13,889 bases of DNA from Methanobrevibacter sp. (GTDB taxonomy: Archaea; Methanobacteriota; Methanobacteria; Methanobacteriales; Methanobacteriaceae), in assembly GCA_017646885.1 (NCBI GenBank), contig JAGCLR010000241.1:1-13889 (forward strand). The letters run 5' to 3'. Each line of letters begins with the position of its first letter. Position 1 is the first letter of the stretch. Below, piece by piece: positions 6,637 through 13,889 of the stretch. The notes beneath the pieces are model-generated. The model was not told the origin of the DNA and did no database searches. It worked only from the letters and a program-made list of their open reading frames with translations. A program made the position numbers and the translations under genes.

Positions 6637-7785
6637 TTAATCAGTCACTATATTCTTTACATATCTATTGCCATTTTCAAATACTTTTTCTTTAAATTCC
6701 TCTAGAACTGCTTCATTTTTATAATTCAATACACGTACAGTGCTTGGATAAGTATTGATATATTCTGAAATCATATCTGCATTGATTCTTGTTTCTAAAA
6801 TGCTTAAGACCCTATTTTTAAAATGGCTGCTGAAACCATAGAAAATGGAATCTTCAATTTCAGAAAGTGATTCAAAGGGTTTTTCCTCACGTTTCTCAAC
6901 TAACTCATTAGCCAATTTTTCATTAAAGAAATTCAATTTAAGCAAATCTTCAAATGACAAATTGTTTGCAGAATCAATGATATATTCTTCAACTCTCAAA
7001 TCATGCAATGGAGCTCTATCCTCATTGATTTCCCTTTCTAAGATCCTAAGTGTTTCACTTGGCAACATTGATTTGACTGAGTCTAAATTATTCTCAGAAC
7101 ATGCCTTACGAATCAAAGTTCCACTTACGCCTTCAATACGTGGAACAAAAATGAATTTGTCCTTAAAATCAAATCCTATCTTTTTCAATGATTTGGAAAA
7201 TGAAACTATAACATAATTGTCCTCTTCCAATTTACCATTGTAAATCACTTCTTTTGTATCCATATCAACGATTCTATAAGGTTTTGGAGCTACACCATGA
7301 CCTAAAGAAATTCTCTCCAATATCTTTTCATAACCATCAAAAGGCCTGTAGCCTCTTGGAATAAAATCAGTGTTCAATGCCTGAAACATTTTTGTTAAGC
7401 ATAAAGAGTATTGGCCAGACCCCATAATTCCCATAGGTGGCCCTTCAACAACAATGTCTGCACCTACAGCAATAGCTATCTCAGCCCTTGTTTTCCTATG
7501 CAAGATATAAGGCAATCCCCTACCGCTCCTTTCAAACAACCCTGGAACGACAGCTACAAACAAACCATCAGGAATTTTTTCCTTTGCAGTTTTCATACAG
7601 TGAAAATGACCATTGTGAAGAGGGGAATACTCTGTGAAATCAGCAATTAGAGGCCTTGAATTAGTGGATTTGTTTGGGATTTCCTCTTCAGAAGATTGCA
7701 AAAATTTTTTTGAATTTTCAAAATCCTTGAAAAATGTTTTTCTATCTTTCTCTTGAATATCTTTTATAAAATCTATTGAAGGCAT
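6637..7785 (-). CDS. TmcAL-like nucleotidyltransferase family protein
   Basis: A 382-residue protein resembling the HIGH-type nucleotidyltransferase family that includes bacterial TmcAL (YlbM, COG1323), which uses ATP and acetate to make N4-acetylcytidine at the wobble base of elongator tRNA-Met. Visible marks: an ADFTEYSPLHNGH core (HNGH at 57-60), compared with EYNPFHNGH in YlbM; a VAVVPGLFERSGRG loop; KTRAEIAIAVGADIVVEGPP, matching the family's RaemAl..GaDlviELP; SGTLIRKA at 221-228, the nucleotide-binding ISxxxIR site; and a C-terminal helical part ending TVRVLNYKNEA, like the RVLGfn segment. Residues 1-44 are a polar extension with no other Met before HNGH, so the true start could be internal at a non-ATG codon. 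No ribosome binding site precedes 7785. An archaeal substrate is not established; other nucleotidyl transfer is possible. Confidence 0.75.
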   Translation of the reverse strand: MPSIDFIKDIQEKDRKTFFKDFENSKKFLQSSEEEIPNKSTNSRPLIADFTEYSPLHNGHFHCMKTAKEKIPDGLFVAVVPGLFERSGRGLPYILHRKTRAEIAIAVGADIVVEGPPMGIMGSGQYSLCLTKMFQALNTDFIPRGYRPFDGYEKILERISLGHGVAPKPYRIVDMDTKEVIYNGKLEEDNYVIVSFSKSLKKIGFDFKDKFIFVPRIEGVSGTLIRKACSENNLDSVKSMLPSETLRILEREINEDRAPLHDLRVEEYIIDSANNLSFEDLLKLNFFNEKLANELVEKREEKPFESLSEIEDSIFYGFSSHFKNRVLSILETRINADMISEYINTYPSTVRVLNYKNEAVLEEFKEKVFENGNRYVKNIVTD

Positions 7786-7806
7786 AATATATTATATAAT
7801 GATTAA

Positions 7807-7816
7807 AATTTATAAA
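7807..7816 (-). promoter_or_regulatory. TATA box suggesting a leaderless transcript
   Basis: TTTATAAATT on the minus strand, beginning 1 base past the stop of the upstream small gene. Its centre is 26-27 bases before the ATG at 7785, the normal TATA-to-start distance in archaea, so transcription may begin at or next to the start codon. This fits the lack of a ribosome binding site. Confidence 0.45.
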
Positions 7817-7817
7817 A

Positions 7818-7997
7818 CTATTCAAAATCCTCGCCAATATTTTCATCAATCCATAAATTAACTGCTTCTTCCATAGCTTTACTGTACCATTTTGGCTCAA
7901 ATCTAAATTTCTGAGAGGCCATTTTTCTAAACTTGTAATCTAAATTCTTATCAATAACAATAGTAACTCTTTTTTCGTCACTTTCTTTAGATGTCAT
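7818..7997 (-). CDS. Small ribbon-helix-helix (CopG/Arc-type) protein
   Basis: A 59-residue protein, MTSKESDEKRVTIVIDKNLD at its start and a C-terminus of acidic residues. The pattern is that of a ribbon-helix-helix DNA-binding protein: a charged N-terminus, the strand RVTIVID (10-16) that would pair in the dimer and contact DNA, helix 1 (about 17-28, LDYKFRKMASQK), a turn, and helix 2 (about 37-53, WYSKAMEEAVNLWIDENI). Such proteins are usually repressors or antitoxins. No toxin gene lies beside it: the next gene, 32 bases downstream on the same strand, encodes the TmcAL-like enzyme. Only a weak ribosome binding site (GTGGTTGT) precedes the ATG. The fold is called from the sequence pattern; the target is unknown, with autoregulation or control of the downstream gene the simplest guesses. 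Confidence 0.7.
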   Translation of the reverse strand: MTSKESDEKRVTIVIDKNLDYKFRKMASQKFRFEPKWYSKAMEEAVNLWIDENIGEDFE

Positions 7998-8322
7998 ACA
8001 ACCACAACTTATGAATTTTTTATACTTATCTTTTAACTTATTTTTTCACATATTTTTTACTTATTAATCTGTTTACTATATGTAACTATTTATAAAAAAA
8101 CAATCGTAAATCAATGTTTTTTGCAATTACTATAATATATAGTTTTTATTAATAAAAAGATTTTCTATAAAGCCCTTAAATTAGAAAATAAGAATTATAA
8201 TTAATAATTGACTCAAAATTGAGGCAATTTTACAACTTGAATCAATATGAAAATTAAATAAAAAAAGTAGAACAAAAAGAGAAATAAAACTATTTAAAAA
8301 AATAAAATAGAAAATGAAATAA
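7998..8322 (-). other. Intergenic region with promoter of the small RHH gene
   Basis: No further gene is seen. On the minus strand TTTATAAATA (8088-8097) is a good TATA box, predicting a start near 8066 and a leader of about 69 bases. Immediately downstream (8071-8086) is the near-palindrome GTTTACTATATGTAAC, a plausible operator. The part next to pyrC (about 8240-8320) is T-rich on the minus strand and probably holds the pyrC transcript end. Confidence 0.4.
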
Positions 8323-9561
8323 TTAAATTAAAACATCATTTTCCATAACAATCTCTCCATTGACTATTGTCATAGTTGCCTTACCTTTATATGAAAGTCC
8401 GTCAAATGGAGAATATTCAGCTTTAGTATAGAAATTTTCTATATCAAAGACGCCCTCTTTTTTCAAGTCAATGACAACTAAATCTGCATCAAATCCTTCT
8501 TTAATAAAACCTTTATTCTCAAGATTGAACCTTTTAGCAGCATTTTCTGAAAATATTTTTGGAATCAATCTTAAATCCAAATTTGATCTATTGACTTCAG
8601 TCAACAATAATGATAAGACTGTTTCCAAAGATGGAATACCTGGACTTGAATCCCAAACACCTTTGGTTTTCTCTTCTAAGCTATGAGGCGCATGATCTGT
8701 ACCGATCATTGAATTTTCATTTAAATCACTGATTGTGACGTTTTTTCCTTTTTCTCTTAAAGGAGGATTGGTTTTTATAAGTGTTCCAAATTCATTGAAT
8801 GCAGTATTGTCATACAATAAATGGTGAGGGGTGAATTCAAAACTGACATTATTGGAAATAGCTAAATTCATTGCATTTTTAGTGCTTAAATGACAAATGT
8901 GCAAATCCACACCATACTTTTTAGAAAGCTCAATAGCTTGAGCAACAGATGCATCCTCAGATTCTGCAGGTCTGCCATAACTATATGCAATAGCATCACT
9001 CTCTTCAGCTAGTCTTTTAGTGGATTCCAAAACAATATCCCTTTTTTCAGCATGAACTGTTACAATTGGCTTTTTGCTTAAATTGGAAATATCTTCAAAT
9101 ATCTTATCCAAATCCTCATCAGTTTCCAAATCCATAAAGACTTTAAAGGACATTGGATTCAATTCAAGAATCTTTTCCATTTCATCAAGTGTGGAATAAC
9201 CTGCATGAAGTCCAAAATTAACTATGGATTTGGATTCTGCAATCTTTTGCTTTTCCTTAAATGCTTCATAGGTATTTGTTTTTGGAACAGTGTTAGGCAT
9301 ATCCATAACAAATGTGAATCCGCCATGAGCTGCAGCCATGGATCCTGTTTTGAAATCTTCCTTATAGGTCAATCCAGGGTCTCTAAAATGAACATGAGGG
9401 TCAATGAGACCAGGCAACACTAACTGTCCTTCAAGGTCAATTTCCTTATCTCCTTCAATTGGAGACTTGGATATTTTAGCTATCTTGCCATCTTCAATAG
9501 CTAAAGACATACAATCAGAATAATCCAATAATCTTAGATTTTTTAAAACTAAATCAAACAT
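8323..9561 (-). CDS. pyrC: Dihydroorotase, class I
   Basis: Reversible cyclisation of N-carbamoyl-L-aspartate to L-dihydroorotate, the third step of de novo pyrimidine synthesis; a cytoplasmic binuclear zinc amidohydrolase. The 412-residue product carries the complete metal site: His56 and His58 in DPHVHFRDPG, the probable carboxylated Lys140 in SFKVF, His170 in VHAE, His224 in HICHLST and Asp289 in GTDHAPH. The tail FDADLVVIDL and YKGKATMTIVNGEIV is the typical amidohydrolase beta domain. The ATG at 9561 is chosen because the protein then starts MFDLVLKNLRLLD, as homologues do, and GTGAT lies 4 bases upstream; an in-frame ATG 39 bases higher adds a non-conserved stretch. No other pyr gene is adjacent. 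A TATA-like box near 9637 could give a leader of about 50 bases. The hydantoinase/allantoinase relatives are less likely given the motifs. Confidence 0.94.
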   Translation of the reverse strand: MFDLVLKNLRLLDYSDCMSLAIEDGKIAKISKSPIEGDKEIDLEGQLVLPGLIDPHVHFRDPGLTYKEDFKTGSMAAAHGGFTFVMDMPNTVPKTNTYEAFKEKQKIAESKSIVNFGLHAGYSTLDEMEKILELNPMSFKVFMDLETDEDLDKIFEDISNLSKKPIVTVHAEKRDIVLESTKRLAEESDAIAYSYGRPAESEDASVAQAIELSKKYGVDLHICHLSTKNAMNLAISNNVSFEFTPHHLLYDNTAFNEFGTLIKTNPPLREKGKNVTISDLNENSMIGTDHAPHSLEEKTKGVWDSSPGIPSLETVLSLLLTEVNRSNLDLRLIPKIFSENAAKRFNLENKGFIKEGFDADLVVIDLKKEGVFDIENFYTKAEYSPFDGLSYKGKATMTIVNGEIVMENDVLI

Positions 9562-9761
9562 AAAATCACGAGTATTTAAAAATAATTTTAATTTAAACAA
9601 TTTCCATAATGATTAGAATTTTCAATTAATAAGAATATAATTTTAAAATTAATTTTTGAATTAATTTATAATTAATTTAATATTTAATTTAATGTTTAAT
9701 AAATTTGATTAAAATTATTAAAGAATTTTAGTTAGAAAATAAGACGTGAATAAAGAATAGT

Positions 9762-9809
9762 AAAAAAAGTAAATAAAAAAAGGCACTTAACCCCATTGTT
9801 AAGTGCCTT
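9762..9809 (-). terminator. Strong hairpin terminator of the mvh operon
   Basis: Perfect 12-base arms AAGGCACTTAAC (9780-9791) and GTTAAGTGCCTT (9798-9809) enclose a 6-base loop. On the minus strand the stem runs straight into TTTTTTT, then TTTA and TTTTTTT (9762-9781). It lies 46 bases past the mvhB stop and looks like a bacterial intrinsic terminator. It is much the strongest hairpin in the window. Confidence 0.85.
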
Positions 9810-9811
9810 AT

Positions 9812-9827
9812 ACCTAAATATTTAGGT
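9812..9827 (-). repeat. 16-base perfect palindrome in the mvhB 3' region
   Basis: ACCTAAATATTTAGGT is fully self-complementary and sits 2 bases upstream (in transcript order) of the 12-bp terminator stem. As RNA it forms a 6-bp hairpin with an AUAU loop. It may stack on the terminator stem and protect the 3' end; this role is inference. Confidence 0.5.
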
Positions 9828-9855
9828 TTTATTTTGTTTTGTGTTTAGAGCCTAC

Positions 9856-11088
9856 CTATTTTAAGGTTAAGGATTCAGGAGTACACTTTTCGAGACATTG
9901 TTCACAGAGAGTACAGAATCCAGCAATAGGTAAGTTAACTTTGTATGCTTTGTGTAACATATCGTATGGACATGCGTCAATACATTCTCCACATTCGTCA
10001 CATTTAGATGGGTTGAAGATGATTCTATCTCTAGATACTACTTCACCATCAATTTCTTTGTCTACATAGTCTAAGATTAATGCGTCGTTAGGACATACGT
10101 TAGCACATGCACCACATCTTACACACATGGTGAAAGATTGTTCGCCCATATCTTTCTGACGGGAAGGTACTTCCATTCCTCTTTTGGTAACTACTTTTAT
10201 AGCTTCAGTAGGACATTTTAAAGCACAACCACCATCAAAGAGACATTTTTCTTCGTCCCAACAAATACCTTCAGAAGAACTGAATTTAGATGCTCCATAT
10301 TCAACATCTAAGTCAATTGCATCTACAGGACATACATTTACACAAAGACCACATGCAGCACATGCTTGTGGAAGATCTACAGTCAAGTCAGATTTAGGAG
10401 TGATGAAGCTTCCAGGACAAATGTCAACACAGGAATTACAACCGATACATGCTTCAGCGTCTAAAGTGAATGATTTCATGTTTTTAGTACGTTTAGCAGG
10501 GTTTGCATTTTCTGCGATGAAAATTGCGTTCCATGGACAGGATTGTGAACATACACCACATTGGATACATTTGTCTTCATCTACTTCGATAGGTTCTCCG
10601 TAAGCAGATAAGGTGATTGCATCAACAGGACATTCAGCTACACATACGCCACATCCTTTACAATCATCAATGTATACAGCTCCTTCTGGTTCAATAACTC
10701 TGCTTGCAGGTTCTTTTACTCCAGGAACTCCGATAACGTCTACAGGACAAATGTCCACACATTTTTGACACATTACACAGAATCCTTTGAGGAGTTGAGA
10801 ATCTTCTGCATCTAATTTAAGAGTTTTGGAAGGACATGCGTCTACACAATCTCCACATTCATCACATTTGGTTTTGTTAAAGATTAATCTAACTTGAGTG
10901 TTTCCTTCTTCATCAATAGCTATGTCTTCTACTTGTAAAGCACCGTTAGGGCAGACTTCTGCACATTTAGGTTCTTCGTTACAAGTATCACAGTAAACGA
11001 TGTGATCGCCTACTTCAATAGCTGCTGTAGGACAAACGCCTTCACATGCTCCACATTTAATACAGCTATTTTCATTGAATACTATCAT
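9856..11088 (-). CDS. mvhB: Polyferredoxin MvhB of the F420-non-reducing hydrogenase
   Basis: A 410-residue polyferredoxin encoded with the Mvh hydrogenase; thought to carry electrons on or off the Mvh-Hdr system, though its exact partner is not settled. There are twelve cysteine motifs, i.e. six tandem two-cluster ferredoxin modules, most with the spacing C-x2-C-x2-C-x3-C-P; the second (C-x2-C-x5-C-x3-C) is expanded. In the ninth, Cys282-x2-Asp285-x2-Cys288-x3-Cys292, Asp replaces the usual second Cys, and an extra Cys276 lies just before it. No signal peptide or membrane segment is present. The ATG at 11088 follows GGAGTG and starts 15 bases after the mvhA stop. It is the last gene of the operon, followed by a strong terminator. 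Length and motif count agree with the MvhB family. Confidence 0.96.
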   Translation of the reverse strand: MIVFNENSCIKCGACEGVCPTAAIEVGDHIVYCDTCNEEPKCAEVCPNGALQVEDIAIDEEGNTQVRLIFNKTKCDECGDCVDACPSKTLKLDAEDSQLLKGFCVMCQKCVDICPVDVIGVPGVKEPASRVIEPEGAVYIDDCKGCGVCVAECPVDAITLSAYGEPIEVDEDKCIQCGVCSQSCPWNAIFIAENANPAKRTKNMKSFTLDAEACIGCNSCVDICPGSFITPKSDLTVDLPQACAACGLCVNVCPVDAIDLDVEYGASKFSSSEGICWDEEKCLFDGGCALKCPTEAIKVVTKRGMEVPSRQKDMGEQSFTMCVRCGACANVCPNDALILDYVDKEIDGEVVSRDRIIFNPSKCDECGECIDACPYDMLHKAYKVNLPIAGFCTLCEQCLEKCTPESLTLK

Positions 11089-11103
11089 TTTAACACTCCA
11101 AAG

Positions 11104-12528
11104 TTAGATTTTTTTAATCATATTTCCTTCACTGTCATATACTTCTACAGTAGCTAATCTCATTTGGCTATCCATAGTGTGGGTAGCACAAGATAAACAT
11201 GGGTCGTGAGCTCTGATAACCATTTCCATTAAGTTGAAGATTTTGTCATCTACTTCTACGCCAGGTTTGATGTAATCTTTAGCTACTTGTTGAATACCCA
11301 TTTCCATTGCAGGGTTGTTTTGGATAGTTGCTACAATGATGTTTGCTTGGGTAATTAAACCTTCGTCATCAGTTGTGTAGTGGTGGATTAAAGTACCACG
11401 AGCAGCTTCTACAATACCTGCACCTTCACCAGCAGTTCTTTCTAATGCTTCTGGGAATTTGTCACCGGATAAGTCTTGTTCTAATGCGTCTACAGCCATT
11501 TCAGCAGAAGCTAATAATTCGATTAATCTTGCCCAGTGGAATAATAATGGGTATTGTGCGTAACCGAATCTTTCTCTGAAGTCTTCTAAAGCACCTTGTG
11601 CTAAAGGAGCTGCATCAGGCATTTTGTCACAAACGTTAATACGGGATAATGGTGCTACTCTGTAAATACCTTCTGGGTATCCTAATTCTTTAATGTAAGG
11701 GAATTTTAACCAGGAGTAAGGTTTTACGTGTTCAGCAACAATGTCTTTGTATTCAAGGTTGTTATATTCAGTGTAAATAGAACCGTCTTTGTCTTTTATT
11801 CTTACTACACCGTTGTATACATCCCAGTCACCATTGTTAACAATACCACAGTGACGGGTGTCACCGAAGTAACCTAAGGTTTTGACTAAGTCAATTTTTT
11901 CTTCTAAGATAGGTACTGCTAATTCAATGGTTGCTTGTGCTAATTCTACGTTTTCTTTAGCTTTTGCTAATAAGTCAGCTTGAGTTTCTTCATCTAATTC
12001 AGTGGAAATACCACCAGGAGTAGAGGAAGTTGGGTGAATTGGACGACCACCAGTTGCAGATACAATATCTAAACCGTTTCTTCTGATTTTAATAGCTTGT
12101 AAAGCAACTTCTGGCATATCTTGGATAATTTGGAAAACGTTTCTAGTTTTTCTGGTTCCGTCAGGAATTACTAAATCCGGTGCTGCTAAGAAGTAGAAGT
12201 GGAGAGCGTGAGAGTGCATGTAAGATCCCCAGTTCATTAATTCTCTCATTTTGTAAGCAGCAGGTAAGATTTCGTCATCGTCAAATCCGTAGATTTGGTC
12301 AACAGCTTTAGCAGCTGCTAAGTGGTGTTGTACATCACAAATACCACAGATTCTAGGTACAATACGAGGTACTTCCTCAGCTGGACGTCCTTGTAAGAAT
12401 TTTTCGAATCCTCTAAATTCCATAACATGTAATCTAGTGTCTTCTACATTTCCTGCTTCGTCAAGGTGTACAGTAATTTTTGCGTGACCTTCAATACGAG
12501 TTACAGGTTCCATAGTAAGTTTTACCAT
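11104..12528 (-). CDS. mvhA: F420-non-reducing [NiFe] hydrogenase large subunit MvhA
   Basis: Carries the NiFe site that splits H2; with MvhG and MvhD it feeds electrons to HdrABC for bifurcation between CoM-S-S-CoB heterodisulfide and ferredoxin; cytoplasmic. Of 474 residues, the N-terminal motif is [10 protein letters not shown] with Ni ligands Cys61 and Cys64, and the C-terminal motif is DPCLSCATH with Cys444 and Cys447. All four are Cys, so there is no selenocysteine. A 24-residue tail follows His450 and is expected to be removed by a hydrogenase maturation endopeptidase after Ni insertion, the usual cut being behind that His. The ATG at 12528 lies one base after the mvhG stop; its ribosome binding site AAAGGAGGA sits within the last codons of mvhG, implying translational coupling. 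Confidence 0.98.
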   Translation of the reverse strand: MVKLTMEPVTRIEGHAKITVHLDEAGNVEDTRLHVMEFRGFEKFLQGRPAEEVPRIVPRICGICDVQHHLAAAKAVDQIYGFDDDEILPAAYKMRELMNWGSYMHSHALHFYFLAAPDLVIPDGTRKTRNVFQIIQDMPEVALQAIKIRRNGLDIVSATGGRPIHPTSSTPGGISTELDEETQADLLAKAKENVELAQATIELAVPILEEKIDLVKTLGYFGDTRHCGIVNNGDWDVYNGVVRIKDKDGSIYTEYNNLEYKDIVAEHVKPYSWLKFPYIKELGYPEGIYRVAPLSRINVCDKMPDAAPLAQGALEDFRERFGYAQYPLLFHWARLIELLASAEMAVDALEQDLSGDKFPEALERTAGEGAGIVEAARGTLIHHYTTDDEGLITQANIIVATIQNNPAMEMGIQQVAKDYIKPGVEVDDKIFNLMEMVIRAHDPCLSCATHTMDSQMRLATVEVYDSEGNMIKKI

Positions 12529-12529
12529 A

Positions 12530-13456
<927 letters not shown>

Positions 13457-13476
13457 AAATAATCCTCCAGTTAAAT

Positions 13477-13889
13477 CTATCCTTCAGCATCTAATTGTGC
13501 TTTTAATGGGGAAGGTCCTAAATCTTTAATTCTGTTTACCATCATTTTTACAGAACTAGCGAATTTTTCTCCTTCAGAAGCAGAAATCCAGTCGTGGTGG
13601 ACTCTTTCTCTTCCGATTCCCATATCTTCGACTAATTTATAAACTAATCTCATTCTTCTGTCAAGTTTATAGTTACCTGCATCGTAGTGGCAGTCACCCA
13701 TGTGGCATCCTGCTACGAATACACCATCAGCACCGTCTCTGAATGCTTTCAAAATAAACTGAGGGTCAATTCTTCCAGAACACATTACTCTTATAACACG
13801 AATGTTAGGTGGGTATTGCATTCTTGCAGTACCTGCAGTATCTGCTCCACCATAGGAACACCAGTTACAACAAAACATTACAATTTTTA
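13477..13889 (-). CDS. mvhD: F420-non-reducing hydrogenase iron-sulfur subunit MvhD (5' end outside the window)
   Basis: Small [2Fe-2S] protein that joins the Mvh hydrogenase to HdrA and hands over electrons. The visible part has the family's conserved cysteines: FCCNWC, VMCSGR and GCHMGDC, followed by HYDAGNYK and the [12 protein letters not shown] segment. The frame is open to the right edge. An ATG at 13878 begins directly at FCCNWC, but the codons before it read Lys-Ile-Val, as MvhD homologues do just upstream of this motif, so that ATG is probably internal and the true start lies beyond 13889. It is the first mvh gene in transcription order, so the operon promoter is also outside. About 136 complete codons plus the stop are present; family members are about 140 residues. 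Confidence 0.95.
   Translation of the reverse strand, partial: KIVMFCCNWCSYGGADTAGTARMQYPPNIRVIRVMCSGRIDPQFILKAFRDGADGVFVAGCHMGDCHYDAGNYKLDRRMRLVYKLVEDMGIGRERVHHDWISASEGEKFASSVKMMVNRIKDLGPSPLKAQLDAEG

Noticed and set aside
7818..7997. Toxin-antitoxin module
   Set aside because: The RHH protein resembles antitoxins, but no toxin-like ORF is adjacent; the neighbour is a large nucleotidyltransferase-family enzyme.
9562..9600. In-frame upstream ATG adding 13 residues to dihydroorotase
   Set aside because: Homologues start at the MFDLVLKN type of sequence, and GTGAT precedes the ATG at 9561.
10184..10603. 139-codon plus-strand open frame inside mvhB
   Set aside because: It lies opposite a clearly conserved polyferredoxin; its His/Ser-rich product is the complement of Cys/Ala/Asp codons.
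13878..13889. ATG at 13878 as the start of MvhD
   Set aside because: The frame is open to the edge, the codons before the ATG encode the expected Lys-Ile-Val, and no ribosome binding site is seen.

Overview
The window looks like a methanogenic archaeon of the order Methanobacteriales, most likely Methanobrevibacter or a close relative. The basis is a complete mvhGAB block plus most of mvhD (F420-non-reducing hydrogenase), an archaeal uL16 (L10e) ribosomal protein, a long archaeal FKBP, archaeal TATA-like boxes, GGAGG-type ribosome binding sites, very AT-rich intergenic DNA and AT-biased codons. The genus is inferred from gene content and base composition, not from a search.

Layout, left to right. 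A PEP synthase gene (ppsA) and the uL16 gene (rpl10e) are read leftward, each with its own leader. After a 580-base AT-rich divergent region come two rightward genes: a small KEOPS Pcc1-family protein and an unusual 396-residue protein with a B-box-like zinc finger, a long charged linker and a C-terminal membrane anchor. This gene converges on a leftward FKBP-type prolyl isomerase; the 364 bases between them are T-rich on one half and A-rich on the other, as expected for two facing U-tract terminators. Next, all leftward, are a TmcAL-like nucleotidyltransferase, a 59-residue ribbon-helix-helix protein upstream of it, and a class I dihydroorotase (pyrC). The right third is the leftward mvhD-mvhG-mvhA-mvhB operon, entering from beyond the right edge and closed by a perfect 12-bp hairpin followed by T runs.

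How the genes work together. MvhADG oxidises H2 and passes electrons through MvhD to heterodisulfide reductase HdrABC (not in the window) for flavin-based electron bifurcation; MvhB is the associated polyferredoxin. PEP synthase draws pyruvate into gluconeogenesis, dihydroorotase serves pyrimidine synthesis, and uL16, Pcc1 and the TmcAL-like protein relate to translation or tRNA modification. Apart from mvh these look like separate short transcription units rather than one pathway.

No mobile element, CRISPR array, tRNA or rRNA was seen. The content is mostly housekeeping. The least-explained items are the zinc-finger/linker/membrane protein, the TmcAL-like enzyme with its possible leaderless start beside a small regulator, the nested inverted repeats in front of rpl10e, a palindrome inside the ppsA promoter, and one ferredoxin motif in MvhB where Asp replaces a Cys.
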